Of a stretch of 64,000 nucleotides of DNA, positions 35,152-44,967 are shown piece after piece (the stretch's first letter is position 1; each line of letters opens with the position of its first letter). Made by a program: the position numbers and the translations under genes. The stretch comes from Flavobacteriales bacterium UBA4466 (GTDB lineage: Bacteria; Bacteroidota; Bacteroidia; Flavobacteriales_D; Crocinitomicaceae): contig CAJJBE010000003.1 in assembly GCA_905182335.1 (NCBI GenBank), forward strand, positions 248,001 through 312,000. Direction: 5' to 3'. Below the pieces are notes generated by a model. The model had not been told where the DNA came from. It did no database searches and worked only from the letters and a program-made list of their open reading frames with translations.

Positions 35152-36072
35152 ATGCGTTTACTATTCATTCTTATCATTTTTTCTCTTTCAAATTTTTCTT
35201 TTTCTCAGATTATTGACACCCTTGATACTGAAGAAGGCACAATGTTAATTTATTCAAATTATACTTGGGAGTATATGGAGGATAGAGATTTTGATGGGGT
35301 ATTAAATGAGCATTTGAACAATCTTATGGAGGTAGACACAAATCTAAATTACATTCAGAATTGGAATTCAGAGGTTTGTTATACATCGAATTTGAAGAAT
35401 GATGTAAATAAAATTAAAGATACACTTTGGGTTTGCATTCAAGAAAATATTGATTCAGGGTTTGTCATGCCTTTTGATGGAGTCGTTACATCACGTTATG
35501 GCTGGAGAAGAGGGCGTAATCATAATGGAACTGATATCGACTTAGATACTGGAGACACTGTTCGTGCTGCATGGGGAGGTAAAATTAGATATGCAAAATT
35601 CAACTCGAGTGGTTTTGGTAATTTAGTAGTGATTCGTCATTACAATGGATTAGAGACTTTTTATGCGCACTTAAGTAAGCATTTAGTTGTTCCAAATCAA
35701 AATATTAATGCAGGAGATCCTATTGGCTTAGGTGGTAATACAGGACATTCATCCGGATCACATCTGCATTTTGAAGTAAGATTTTATGATATTCCAATGA
35801 ACCCAGAAAAAATCATTGACTTTAAGAATAAAACAATTAAAGATGAAAATTTATTTGTTCATCGTGGTTTGTTTAGGCCCGGTTCTTCGGTAAAGTCAAC
35901 ATCAGGCTCAAATGTGTCAAGCGGTGACAAAGTTTATCATAGAGTACGCTCAGGAGATACATTAGGGGGTATTGCTCGAAGAAATCGAACTTCAGTTTCA
36001 AGATTGTGCTCGTTGAATGGCATTCGTTCAACGAAGGTTCTTCAGATTGGTCAAAGAATTCGTGTGCGTTAA
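35152..36072 (+). CDS. M23 metallopeptidase with C-terminal LysM domain
   Basis: The protein has 306 residues and a signal peptide ending FSFSQ. The peptidase M23 domain (about 112-225) shows SRYGWRRGRNHNGTDIDLDT (first zinc His and Asp), FYAHLSKH and GHSSGSHLHFEVRF (HLH motif). All four zinc and active-site positions are kept, so it can be an active endopeptidase of peptidoglycan. The C-terminal 45 residues form one LysM domain, HRVRSGDTLGGIARRNRTS, for cell-wall binding. It is followed by bamD. Confidence 0.93.
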   Translation: MRLLFILIIFSLSNFSFSQIIDTLDTEEGTMLIYSNYTWEYMEDRDFDGVLNEHLNNLMEVDTNLNYIQNWNSEVCYTSNLKNDVNKIKDTLWVCIQENIDSGFVMPFDGVVTSRYGWRRGRNHNGTDIDLDTGDTVRAAWGGKIRYAKFNSSGFGNLVVIRHYNGLETFYAHLSKHLVVPNQNINAGDPIGLGGNTGHSSGSHLHFEVRFYDIPMNPEKIIDFKNKTIKDENLFVHRGLFRPGSSVKSTSGSNVSSGDKVYHRVRSGDTLGGIARRNRTSVSRLCSLNGIRSTKVLQIGQRIRVR

Positions 36073-36122
36073 ATCATATTAAAATTCAGTCATTAACACA
36101 TATTTGTCTTATTTTTGTCTCA

Positions 36123-36923
36123 ATGAAAAATTTTAAGCTTTTTACCTTTGTTCTCGCTTCTTTAACTATCGTGAGCTGTACTGGTTATAATAAAGTGCTC
36201 AAGTCAGACGATTATCCGTCCAAGTTTGAGGTGGCCAATCAATTGTATGATGATGGTCAAGAATTAAGATCAATAGCCTTGTATGAACAGATATATCAGC
36301 GAATGCCTAAAACAGGTGAGGGAGAATTATCTTATTTCAGAATTGGTAAGGGGTATTATTTAGGTGCAGATTATTATATGGCCGGTTATTACTTGGGACA
36401 ATTTTCTCAACGTTTTTCCACGAGTGAAAAGGCTGAGGATGCATTATTTTTAAGTGCAATGTGTTCTGTTAAAAATTCTCCTGAATTTTCGCTAGATCAA
36501 AATGAAACAGACTTGGCTATAAATGACCTCCAACAATTTATTGACCGTTTTCCATCTTCCATTCTTGTAGATTCTTGTAATTCAATAATTGACGGGTTAC
36601 GTTTTAAGTTGGAAAAGAAAGAGTTTAATGCGGTGGAATTATATTCTAAAACAGAAAATTATAGAGCAGCAACAAGCGCTGCACTAACGTTTCTAGATGA
36701 CTACCCGATGTCTGTATTTAATGAAAGGGTTTCATATTTGTTAGTTCAAAATTCTTATTTACTATCTAAAAATAGTGTGGAGAGTAAAAAAAAGGAACGA
36801 ATTGACCAAACTATTGAAAGATATCGTACTTTTGTAGTTAGCTTTCCTAATTCGGAATATATTGGTATTACTACTGATTATTACGAAAAAATGGAATTAG
36901 AGAAATTAAAATATCAGAAATAA
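36123..36923 (+). CDS. bamD: Outer-membrane protein assembly factor BamD
   Basis: The protein has 266 residues from the ATG at 36123. The frame is open further upstream, but only this start gives a lipoprotein signal, ending IVSC. The rest forms TPR-like repeats: DDGQELRSIALYEQIYQRMP, AGYYLGQFSQRFSTSEKAED, DLAINDLQQFIDRFPSS and TIERYRTFVVSFPNSEY. It anchors in the inner leaflet of the outer membrane as part of the Bam complex. It heads the bamD-rpoZ-coaBC-DUF4835-recN group, which is conserved in many Bacteroidota. Confidence 0.9.
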   Translation: MKNFKLFTFVLASLTIVSCTGYNKVLKSDDYPSKFEVANQLYDDGQELRSIALYEQIYQRMPKTGEGELSYFRIGKGYYLGADYYMAGYYLGQFSQRFSTSEKAEDALFLSAMCSVKNSPEFSLDQNETDLAINDLQQFIDRFPSSILVDSCNSIIDGLRFKLEKKEFNAVELYSKTENYRAATSAALTFLDDYPMSVFNERVSYLLVQNSYLLSKNSVESKKKERIDQTIERYRTFVVSFPNSEYIGITTDYYEKMELEKLKYQK

Positions 36924-36929
36924 ACAACT

Positions 36930-37262
36930 ATGAATTTTAAAAATAGCACTGCTGAAAAAACGACTATTACGCGCAATACTGACGAGATGGAAGTGAATAC
37001 TGGTAATATTTATGAGTCAATCGTAATGATGTCGAAAAGATCAAATCAATTAAGTATTGAGTTGAAAGAAGAGCTTACGCAGAAATTGCAAGAGTTTGCT
37101 TCAACTACAGATAACTTAGAAGAAATTTTTGAGAATAGAGAGCAAATTGAAATTTCTCGTTTCTATGAAAAATTACCTAAGACTGTTGCTATTGCAATGC
37201 AAGAATTACTAGCGGATAAAATTTATGCTAGAATTCCTGAATCGAATGATGAAGAAAAATAA
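36930..37262 (+). CDS. rpoZ: RNA polymerase omega subunit (Bacteroidota type)
   Basis: The protein has 110 residues. TGNIYESIVMMSKRSNQLS (about 25-43) corresponds to the omega-subunit region that contacts beta-prime. The rest is the longer C-terminal part seen in Bacteroidota, including FYEKLPKTVAIAMQELL and a final ESNDEEK. It lies 6 bases after bamD and 5 bases before coaBC, the usual context. Confidence 0.85.
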   Translation: MNFKNSTAEKTTITRNTDEMEVNTGNIYESIVMMSKRSNQLSIELKEELTQKLQEFASTTDNLEEIFENREQIEISRFYEKLPKTVAIAMQELLADKIYARIPESNDEEK

Positions 37263-37267
37263 ATTAG

Positions 37268-38470
37268 ATGCGAGGTAAGCGCATACTTCTTGGGATTACC
37301 GGAGGTATTTCGGCATACAAAATCGTTTTCCTTATAAGGTTATTAAAAAAAGCTGAGGCAGAGGTCAAATGTATAATGACCCCTGCCTCTTGTGATTTTA
37401 TAAGCCCACTCGTTGTATCAACACTATCAGAGAATCCTGTGGGAATTGAGTTTTGGAACAAAAATGACGGTTCCTGGAACAACCACGTTGAATATGGACT
37501 TTGGGCAGACCTTTTCGTCATTGCTCCGCTTACAAAAAACACATTAAGCAAGATGGCAGTTGGCAGTTGCGACAATTTATTGTTAGCAACATATCTCTCA
37601 ATGAAAACCAATACACTAGTCGCTCCAGCAATGGATATAGACATGTATGCGCATCCATCAACCCAAAGGAATTTTACTCAATTGACTGAAGATGGTGTTG
37701 AAATAATTCCGGTAGAATTTGGTGAGTTAGCCAGTGGACTGACCGGTGAAGGTCGCATGGCTGAACCAGAAACTATTTTTAATGCGATTGAGAATTATTT
37801 CGATTCAAAATTAGATCTAGTTTATAAAGGTAAACATGTAGTTATTACTGCTGGACCTACACATGAAGCAATTGACCCAGTGAGATTTATAGGGAATAAT
37901 TCCAGTGGGAAAATGGGATATAGAATTGCTAATGAATTTTTGATTCAAGGTGCGAATGTAACTTTAGTCTCAGGGCCTTCAAACTTAAAGTTAGAGCATC
38001 CAAATTTAACTTTAGTTCGTGTTAAATCGGCTGATGAAATGTTGGTTGAAGTTCAAAAAATTTGGAAAGAGTCTACTTTTGGTGTGTTTTCTGCTGCAGT
38101 AGCTGACTATAGACCGAAAGATCGTGTTGAGCAAAAGATTAAAAAGACTGATACTGAATTAACAATCACATTGACAAAAAACCCTGATATTTTATTGTGG
38201 GCAGGAGAGCATAAAACGGACGAACAATATTTGGTTGGTTTTGCACTTGAAACAAACGATCTGAGAAAAAATGGAACGGAAAAGTTGAAGCGAAAAAATC
38301 TAAATATGATTGTTATGAATACTCTTGCAGACTCTGGCGCAGGTTTTGGTTTTGACACAAACAAAATTAGTATTTTAGATAACCGCAATAATTTTAAAAC
38401 TTTTGAGTTAAAGTCTAAAGAGGAAGTAGCGAAAGATGTATTGTTGTTTTTGAAAAAATATATTTCATGA
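37268..38470 (+). CDS. coaBC: Bifunctional phosphopantothenoylcysteine decarboxylase/synthetase
   Basis: The protein has 400 residues for two steps of coenzyme A synthesis. The CoaC part (1-185) has GITGGISAYK, the FMN-binding region ADLFVIAPLTKNTLSKMAVG, the catalytic NHVEYG histidine, PAMD in place of PAMN, and GEGRMAEP as the lid. The CoaB part (from about 190) has VVITAGPTHEAIDPVRFI and NNSSGKMGYRIA followed by VTLVSGP. CoaB ends near KNPDILLW, then AVADYRPK appears upstream in the usual place. It starts 5 bases after rpoZ. Confidence 0.93.
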   Translation: MRGKRILLGITGGISAYKIVFLIRLLKKAEAEVKCIMTPASCDFISPLVVSTLSENPVGIEFWNKNDGSWNNHVEYGLWADLFVIAPLTKNTLSKMAVGSCDNLLLATYLSMKTNTLVAPAMDIDMYAHPSTQRNFTQLTEDGVEIIPVEFGELASGLTGEGRMAEPETIFNAIENYFDSKLDLVYKGKHVVITAGPTHEAIDPVRFIGNNSSGKMGYRIANEFLIQGANVTLVSGPSNLKLEHPNLTLVRVKSADEMLVEVQKIWKESTFGVFSAAVADYRPKDRVEQKIKKTDTELTITLTKNPDILLWAGEHKTDEQYLVGFALETNDLRKNGTEKLKRKNLNMIVMNTLADSGAGFGFDTNKISILDNRNNFKTFELKSKEEVAKDVLLFLKKYIS

Positions 38471-39372
38471 AATTTTTTATACTAGTTAGTTTAATGATCG
38501 CTTCAGTATTTAGCCTGAAAGCACAAGAATTGAATTGTCAAGTCAGTATTATTTCGGACGCTCGTTTAGAATTGACGACAGTTGATCAAGAAATGATTTT
38601 AGAACTTGAGAATACGATTTATGAATTTATGAATAATACGCAGTGGACGAAAGATAAGTTCACGGTGGAGGAAAGAATCAACTGTAACTTGCAACTTCAA
38701 ATAAACGCTGTTCCTGTTACTGGAACTTTTTCGGGGTCTTTACAGATTCAAAGTTCACGCCCAGCGTTTAGTTCAAGCTATAATACAACGATTTTTAATT
38801 TTCAAGATGATGATATTGCATTCACGTATTCACGTGGATCCGCGTTGCTTTATGCACCTAATCAATATAGAGATGAACTTTCATCTGTGTTAGCATTTTA
38901 TGCATATTATGTCATTGGGATGGATTATGATTCATTTAGTAGCAGAGGAGGTACAGATTTATTTTCAATTGCACAGGAAATTGTTACAAATGCACAATCC
39001 TCCAGAGCGGCAGGATGGAAAAGTTCTGAGCGTGGTAAGAATAATCGTTACTGGTTAGTCGACAATGCACTTCATGAGTTGTTTTCTCCATTGAGAGATT
39101 GTATCTATGAATATCATCGTAAAGGAATTGATGTTCTTTATGATGATGTCGCAGCTGCTAGATCAAGTGTTGAGGCGGCTTTAAGTAGACTAGTTAAAGT
39201 TACAGCCACACGACCAGGGTCTTTAAATGTTTTGAATTTTATTCAAGCGAAAACAAATGAATTAAAAAGTATGTATTCCGAAGCCGATATGAAAGAGAAA
39301 AATGAAATTGTAAATCTGTTGAAACGAATAGACCCTGCAAACTCATCTAAATATCAAGAGATACTAAACTAA
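38467..39372 (+). CDS. DUF4835 family secreted protein
   Basis: The protein has 301 residues and a signal peptide ending LKAQ. The mature start ELNCQVSIISDARLELT and the core NTQWTKDKFTVEERINC followed by NLQLQI are characteristic of DUF4835. NTTIFNFQDDDIAFTYSRGS, YAYYVIGMDYDSFSSRGGT and the C-terminal KRIDPANSSKYQEIL also fit. It is exported to the periplasm or outer membrane. Function unknown. It overlaps coaBC by 4 bases and recN by one base. Confidence 0.88.
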   Translation: MKFFILVSLMIASVFSLKAQELNCQVSIISDARLELTTVDQEMILELENTIYEFMNNTQWTKDKFTVEERINCNLQLQINAVPVTGTFSGSLQIQSSRPAFSSSYNTTIFNFQDDDIAFTYSRGSALLYAPNQYRDELSSVLAFYAYYVIGMDYDSFSSRGGTDLFSIAQEIVTNAQSSRAAGWKSSERGKNNRYWLVDNALHELFSPLRDCIYEYHRKGIDVLYDDVAAARSSVEAALSRLVKVTATRPGSLNVLNFIQAKTNELKSMYSEADMKEKNEIVNLLKRIDPANSSKYQEILN

Positions 39373-41021
39373 TGATTAGTTCTTTACGAATAGAAAATTT
39401 TGCACTAATTGAAACCGCTTTAATTAACTTTAATAGTGGTTTTACTGTAATTACAGGTGAGACTGGCTCAGGGAAGTCAATTTTATTAAATGCATTAAAC
39501 CTGATTTTAGGTGAGCGAGCTAACTTTTCTGTTATTGGGAATTTAAGAGATAAGTCTACTGTTGAAGCAGAGTTGTCTATCAGAGGATTTGGCCTCGAAT
39601 CTTTTTTTAAAGAAAATGAGTTGGATTATTTTGATAGTACAATTTTACGTAGAGAAATATATAAACAAGGTCGCTCACGTGCTTTTATTAATGATACACC
39701 GGTTCAGCTAAATATCCTGAAGGCATTTTCTGGACAATTAATCCATATTCATTCACAATACAATACACTTGAATTAAAAGAAGTTGACTTTCAATTAAAA
39801 GTATTGGATGTTCTTTCAGGTACATTAAATGAGCGTGCAGAATTTCATAAGGAGCTTTCAATGTTTTCGGTAAGTAAAAAGCATTTGGCCAAATTAAAAA
39901 CTGAATTAGCAGAGGCGGAATCAAAAGCCGATTATAATGAATTTCAATTAAATGAATTAGAAGAATTAAATCTTTCCTTGAATAAATTTGACCAAATTCA
40001 AGCAGAGCTAAATCAAGTTGAATATGCCGATGATATTCGCGCTGGATTTGGAGCGATCATTGATAATTTTCAGAATGAAGAAGGTATTAATGATAAGCTG
40101 AATGTATTAAAAGGAATAGTTTCTCGAAAGGCTGATTTCGATAAGAATTTGAAAGGATTGATAGAACGAATCAATGTCATATTGATTGAATCAACTGATA
40201 TTTCTTCTGAGGCGGAAGATTATCTTGAAAAAATTGAAGTCGACCCAAAGCGTATAAAAGAATTAACAGCTTCGTTAGACACTTACAATAGAATTCTTCA
40301 AAAGCACGATAAAACATCACAGAGTGAGCTGATTTGTTTATATAATGAGCTCTCAGACTCTTCGTTTCAACATGGGGAGTTGGAAAATGAAATTGAACAA
40401 TTAACAAAAGAACTTTTTTCCTCTGAAAATAATTTACTAGAATTAGCTAATGCACTTCATGAAAAAAGAGTAAGGTCAATTCCCGAAATTGAAAAGGAAT
40501 TAACGCAAGAATTGACTGAATTGAAGTTAGAAAATACGGTCTTAAAATTTGAACTGAATCAGCAGAAGGGATTTAATACATACGGTAACTCAACATTAGA
40601 AATATTATTTAGTCCAAACATTGGAATTGACCCAGTTGCTGTTCATGAGGCTGCGAGTGGAGGAGAGCTTTCTCGTGTGATGTTAGCACTGCAAAGTTTA
40701 ATGTCATCGAAGGTGAGGTTAAGAACGATATTTTTTGATGAGATTGATACGGGAGTTTCAGGAGATGTTGCACAAAAAATGGGAGCAACACTAAAAAAAA
40801 TGGGAGATGAGATGCAGGTAATTGCAATTACTCATTTACCCCAAGTATCCGCAAAAGGGGGACAGCATTTAAAAGTAATTAAGCGTGTTGATGGCGACAA
40901 GACTAAGACATTTGTTAAAGAACTTTCTGATATTGATCGTGTAGAAGAAACTGCACGACTCATGAGTGGTGATAAAATTAACGCTGCTGCTTTGGATAAT
41001 GCACGAGCTTTAATGCAATAA
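39372..41021 (+). CDS. recN: DNA repair protein RecN
   Basis: The protein has 549 residues and is an SMC-like ATPase of double-strand-break repair. It opens SLRIENFALIETALINFN; Walker A is ITGETGSGKSILLNALNLIL (about 29-48). A long coiled coil covers about 155-380, and the C-terminal half has SGGELSRVMLALQSL (signature), IFFDEIDTGVSGDVAQKMG (Walker B and D-loop) and VIAITHLPQVSAKG. Its ATG and stop share single bases with the neighbouring genes. Confidence 0.96.
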   Translation: MISSLRIENFALIETALINFNSGFTVITGETGSGKSILLNALNLILGERANFSVIGNLRDKSTVEAELSIRGFGLESFFKENELDYFDSTILRREIYKQGRSRAFINDTPVQLNILKAFSGQLIHIHSQYNTLELKEVDFQLKVLDVLSGTLNERAEFHKELSMFSVSKKHLAKLKTELAEAESKADYNEFQLNELEELNLSLNKFDQIQAELNQVEYADDIRAGFGAIIDNFQNEEGINDKLNVLKGIVSRKADFDKNLKGLIERINVILIESTDISSEAEDYLEKIEVDPKRIKELTASLDTYNRILQKHDKTSQSELICLYNELSDSSFQHGELENEIEQLTKELFSSENNLLELANALHEKRVRSIPEIEKELTQELTELKLENTVLKFELNQQKGFNTYGNSTLEILFSPNIGIDPVAVHEAASGGELSRVMLALQSLMSSKVRLRTIFFDEIDTGVSGDVAQKMGATLKKMGDEMQVIAITHLPQVSAKGGQHLKVIKRVDGDKTKTFVKELSDIDRVEETARLMSGDKINAAALDNARALMQ

Positions 41022-41959
41022 TGAAATTTAAGCTAGAAATAAATATTGAACAAAGTGTGGTGAAATTGAATCACAAAGACCAATCAATTCTCATAGGCAG
41101 TTGTTTTTCTACTGAAATAGCTTCCAGGTTGAATGGAAGTGGGTTCTCAATAGCTTCAAACCCTTTTGGTACGTTGTTTCATCCTGAAGCAATTTCAAAT
41201 GTTATACAATCTACAATTACAGATAATATTCATGTCGATACAAAACAATCAGATGATATTTTTCATTCGTGGGATAGTTCAGGGGTTCTTTTTGGAATGG
41301 CTGATTATGAATTGATAGAGAACGTATTACGGATTCGAAAAGAACTAAAAAAATCCCTACTTTCGGCGAAAATATTAGTGATCACATTTGGAACGGCGTG
41401 GGGGTATAATCACAATGAATTATCGAAAGTGGTTGGTAATTGCCATAAAGAGAGTCAAGATAAATTCACGAGATCACTGAGTTCCATTAATGAAATGGAA
41501 GAGACGTGGTTGGACTTGATCCAATCTCTTAAAATATTGAATCCAGAATTACAATTGATTTTTACAGTAAGCCCTGTTCGACATAAGAAAGATGGGCTCA
41601 TTGAAAACAATAGGAGCAAGGCAAGGTTACTTGAATTCGTTCATCGCATAGTTGAATCGACTTCTGCTAACTATTTTCCGGCATACGAGATTTTAATAGA
41701 TGAATTAAGAGATTATCGATTTTATTCGGAGGACTTAGTACATCCAAACTCAAGTGCTGTGGATTTTGTATGGAATAAGTTTGAAAAAGCATATTGTTCT
41801 GAAGAAACCATTTCGTTAAGTCAGGACATAAAGAAAATTAAGCTTTCAGAATCTCATAAAACATTGTATCCCAACTCTAATGCTGATGTAAATATGAAGG
41901 AAGCAACTTCAAAGTCAAAGGAGGAGCTACTAAATAAATATCCTTACTTAAATTTTTAA
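41021..41959 (+). CDS. GSCFA domain protein
   Basis: The protein has 312 residues. SILIGSCFSTEIASRLNG (about 23-40) holds the GSCFA motif that names the family, and NPFGTLFHP and VITFGTAWGYNH follow in order. FTVSPVRHKKDGLIENNRSK and EDLVHPNSSAVDFVWNKF complete a likely SGNH-hydrolase fold with an Asp/His pair (DLVHP). No experimental role is known to me. It may act on sugars or wall polymers. It is the last gene of the bamD group and faces the ECF-sigma pair. Confidence 0.88.
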   Translation: MKFKLEINIEQSVVKLNHKDQSILIGSCFSTEIASRLNGSGFSIASNPFGTLFHPEAISNVIQSTITDNIHVDTKQSDDIFHSWDSSGVLFGMADYELIENVLRIRKELKKSLLSAKILVITFGTAWGYNHNELSKVVGNCHKESQDKFTRSLSSINEMEETWLDLIQSLKILNPELQLIFTVSPVRHKKDGLIENNRSKARLLEFVHRIVESTSANYFPAYEILIDELRDYRFYSEDLVHPNSSAVDFVWNKFEKAYCSEETISLSQDIKKIKLSESHKTLYPNSNADVNMKEATSKSKEELLNKYPYLNF

Positions 41960-42000
41960 GCAAAAAAATAGGCCGAATACTCTTTCTCAGGTTTAGTTCG

Positions 42001-43272
42001 CTATCTCCAGTCTACAGGGATAATATTTCCAACATATTCATTGTTTTCGTTAACCTCTTTAGTTTCAATAATTACTTTCCAGATATAAGCTGACTCATAA
42101 GAAACTAAGCTTCCTGTTGCTATATCAGTACCGTTCCATCCAGCAGTTGCGTCATTGGTTTGATAAACAATATGTCCATCAAGAGGATCAATGATTATCA
42201 TTGTGAATTTAGTGTCACGCTGAGTTAATGCATAAGGCATAAACGTATTCTTTCTGTTATCTGTAGATGCTGGTATGAATGAGTTTACCGCCATCAAATT
42301 GTACGTTTGTTCAACGTACATTGATTTTGTTAATGAAGCTTTACATCCGTTACTACCTGTCACTGTTAGTGTAATGTCATAATCACCTTTATCATAAAAA
42401 TGTGCAATTACTTTTCGACCATTTAATTTTTGACCATCATAAACCCAAGCAAAATCTTGACCTGGAACTACACTTTCAATATAAGTACTTGGAGTTCCTT
42501 TTTCAAACTTAACGTCTGAATCAATTGTGAAATCTACAGATGGACCTTCTTTAACGAAAAAGGTAGAACTATTTTTACCATCACTAGAGTTTAAAACACT
42601 TATCGAATGATTTCCAGTTGACTTAGTGATAACTGTACGCTTAGAATATGCGGGTATTATAAAATGTAAACTATTTCCTTCTATTAAAATAGCTTCGTCA
42701 TTCTTGTTTTCCACATTAATTACTTCACCTTCACAAATATCTTCAATCGTTGGAAGTACAATTGTTTTTGAAGCGGCAATATTACTTGTATCGCTTGACA
42801 TGGAATTATTGCTAGTTGCTAAGATTGGTGTTGTTTCTTGCTCCAAATTATCACCAGGCTGATCGTTTACGCGTTGATTCTTTGGAGTATCATTAGATTT
42901 TTTATTTGTATCTGTTACAGTTTTCTCATTTTTTTTATTGGGAATAACATTTATTGAATTTAGAATTGTAAGCTCACTGTTACTTTTGATGCCAGCCTCT
43001 ATTGATTTAATGCTCTTCTTATTTTCAATGTTCTGAGATTTTTCACTTGGTTCTTCAGTCGGTTTATCGTCAAGTTTGTCGAGTGTAATAAGAGAAGCAA
43101 TAGCTACTGCGAGAAGAGTAAAAATGGCCGCGTAAAACTTAAAATTAGATTTAGGTTGTACAGGCATTATTTTATCAAGCTTAACCTGTATAGCAGTCCA
43201 TGCGGAAGCATTATATGCCATCTCATGATTTTCTAAACTATTTTTAATTCCTTGTTCTATATTTTTTTTCAT
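42001..43272 (-). CDS. Anti-sigma-like membrane protein with gliding-motility-type C-terminal domain
   Basis: The protein has 423 residues. The N terminus (about 1-40) is a short cytoplasmic part with NASAWTAIQVKLDKI, like anti-sigma proteins of Bacteroidota. One membrane segment lies at 44-66. A low-complexity Asn/Lys/Thr-rich linker covers about 68-170. A PKD-like module lies at about 240-320 (FAWVYDG, KGDYDITLTVTGSNGCKASL). Residues 325-423 resemble the gliding-motility-associated (T9SS type B) domain (NSFIPASTDNRKNTFMPYAL, YQTNDATAGWNGT). There is no cleavable signal peptide. It follows the ECF sigma gene by one base and is probably its partner. Confidence 0.75.
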   Translation of the reverse strand: MKKNIEQGIKNSLENHEMAYNASAWTAIQVKLDKIMPVQPKSNFKFYAAIFTLLAVAIASLITLDKLDDKPTEEPSEKSQNIENKKSIKSIEAGIKSNSELTILNSINVIPNKKNEKTVTDTNKKSNDTPKNQRVNDQPGDNLEQETTPILATSNNSMSSDTSNIAASKTIVLPTIEDICEGEVINVENKNDEAILIEGNSLHFIIPAYSKRTVITKSTGNHSISVLNSSDGKNSSTFFVKEGPSVDFTIDSDVKFEKGTPSTYIESVVPGQDFAWVYDGQKLNGRKVIAHFYDKGDYDITLTVTGSNGCKASLTKSMYVEQTYNLMAVNSFIPASTDNRKNTFMPYALTQRDTKFTMIIIDPLDGHIVYQTNDATAGWNGTDIATGSLVSYESAYIWKVIIETKEVNENNEYVGNIIPVDWR

Positions 43273-43273
43273 G

Positions 43274-43843
43274 TCATTTAATGTTCATGAATTTTTCTTT
43301 TAGTACTCGTTGAAGATTCATTTTAGCCTTCGATAAATTAGATTTAGAAGTACCTTCACTGACCCCTAGTATTTCGCCAATTTCCTTATGAGTATACCTT
43401 TCCATCACATATAAATTAAATACTGCCTTATACGCTGGAGATAATTGACTAATTGCTTCTAGGGCAAGCTCAGCTTTGATTGCAATAAATTCCAAATCTT
43501 CTGCTTCAATCATTGGGTTTTCAGCGCCCATTTTGAAATTGTCATCATTATCTGTTAGGATTGGATTCTTTTTGGATTTACGTATATTATCAATAGCCGT
43601 ATTCGACATGATTCTACGCATCCATCCTTCAAAGGATCCTTTGTAATCAAAGGCTTCTAATTTATCAAAGATCTTAATGAAACCTTCTTGGAGAACTTCT
43701 TCAGCTGAATCTCTGTCTACGGTATACCGCATACAAATACTAAGCATCTTCCCATAATAAAGCTTAAACAACTCTTCTTGAGAACGTCTTTTGTTCTGTA
43801 AGCAACCGCTGATTATATGCCTTAATTGTTCTTTATTCTCCAC
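43274..43843 (-). CDS. ECF-type RNA polymerase sigma factor
   Basis: The protein has 189 residues with a GTG start. Region 2 shows YGKMLSICMRYTVDRDSAEE and VLQEGFIKIFDKLEAFDYKG, followed by SFEGWMRRIMSNTAIDNIRK. Region 4 (about 125-185) shows YKAVFNLYVMERYTHKEIG and EILGVSEGTSKSNLSKAKMN. It binds core RNA polymerase and is probably held by the membrane protein encoded one base downstream. Promoter targets are not visible in the window. Confidence 0.94.
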   Translation of the reverse strand: MENKEQLRHIISGCLQNKRRSQEELFKLYYGKMLSICMRYTVDRDSAEEVLQEGFIKIFDKLEAFDYKGSFEGWMRRIMSNTAIDNIRKSKKNPILTDNDDNFKMGAENPMIEAEDLEFIAIKAELALEAISQLSPAYKAVFNLYVMERYTHKEIGEILGVSEGTSKSNLSKAKMNLQRVLKEKFMNIK

Positions 43844-44005
43844 ATTGTTTTCGTAGGTAAGACGCTCTTCTTATTTGGGGGTTGCCTTACATATGAATAA
43901 TTCAATACTCTCTATTAAAAAAGACTGTAAAATAGCTCATTTTAATAACAATTGTATTAATTTTGTAGTGCAAATATTATTTCTTAATAGATCAAAATAA
44001 ATAAA

Positions 44006-44944
44006 ATGAAAGTAACTGTTGTTGGTGCTGGAAATGTTGGTGCTACTTGCGCTGATGTATTGGCCCATAAAGAAATTGCTAACGAGATTGTATTGTTAGA
44101 CATTAAAGAAGGTTTTGCAGAAGGTAAAGCTTTAGATATTTGGGAAACTTCTCCAATCGCATTGTATGATTCAAGAACTATTGGTTCTACAAATGACTAC
44201 TCTAAAACTGCGAATTCTGATGTCGTTGTAATTACTTCAGGTTTACCAAGAAAACCAGGTATGTCTCGTGATGATTTAATCGCGACAAATGCAGGGATTG
44301 TTAAAATGGTTACTGAAAATATTGTTAAGTATTCTCCAAATGCAAAAATAATTTGTGTTTCGAACCCCTTAGACGTAATGACTTACTGTGCTTACTTAAC
44401 AGCGAAAGTTGATCGTAGCAAAGTATTCGGAATGGCTGGCGTTTTAGATACTGCTCGTTACCGTTCATTCTTAGCACTAGAATTAAATGTTTCTCCAAAA
44501 GATATTCAAGCTGTATTAATGGGAGGTCACGGTGACACAATGGTTCCACTTCCTCGTTATACTACTGTAGGTGGTATTCCAGTTACTGAATTAATTTCAA
44601 AAGAAAAATTAGAAGAAATTATCGAGAGAACTAAGTTTGGTGGCGGTGAAATCGTTAAATTACTTGGGACTTCTGCATGGTATGCTCCAGGAGCTGCTGC
44701 TGCTCAGATGGTTGAAGCAATCGTTAGAGATCAAAAACGAGTTTTTCCAGTATGTGCATGGTTAGATGGGGAGTACGGCATGAAAGATATTTTCTTAGGT
44801 GTACCTGTTGTTTTAGGTAAAGGTGGTATCGAAAGAATTATCGAATTAGACCTTAATGATGAAGAAAAAGCAATGCTTGACGAATCTGCAGAAGCTGTAA
44901 GAAACGTTATGACTGTTTTAGATAATATGAATGTAACCGTATAA
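44006..44944 (+). CDS. mdh: Malate dehydrogenase
   Basis: The protein has 312 residues and is of the LDH-like MDH type. MKVTVVGAGNVGATCADVLA is the NAD loop, VLLDIKEG holds the acidic residue that prefers NAD to NADP, and LPRKPGMSRDDLI holds the substrate arginines. VLMGGHGDTMVPLPRY contains the catalytic His. It oxidises malate to oxaloacetate in the TCA cycle. It is monocistronic and followed by a hairpin. Possible -7 box TAATTTTG at 43958-43965, without a clear -33 box. Confidence 0.96.
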   Translation: MKVTVVGAGNVGATCADVLAHKEIANEIVLLDIKEGFAEGKALDIWETSPIALYDSRTIGSTNDYSKTANSDVVVITSGLPRKPGMSRDDLIATNAGIVKMVTENIVKYSPNAKIICVSNPLDVMTYCAYLTAKVDRSKVFGMAGVLDTARYRSFLALELNVSPKDIQAVLMGGHGDTMVPLPRYTTVGGIPVTELISKEKLEEIIERTKFGGGEIVKLLGTSAWYAPGAAAAQMVEAIVRDQKRVFPVCAWLDGEYGMKDIFLGVPVVLGKGGIERIIELDLNDEEKAMLDESAEAVRNVMTVLDNMNVTV

Positions 44945-44967
44945 GAGTATTCAATTTTATTTAAAAG

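Noticed and set aside
38824-38839. A second CACGTG-containing sequence that resembles parS.
   Set aside because: It has fewer matches than the parA one and lies in the middle of the DUF4835 gene.
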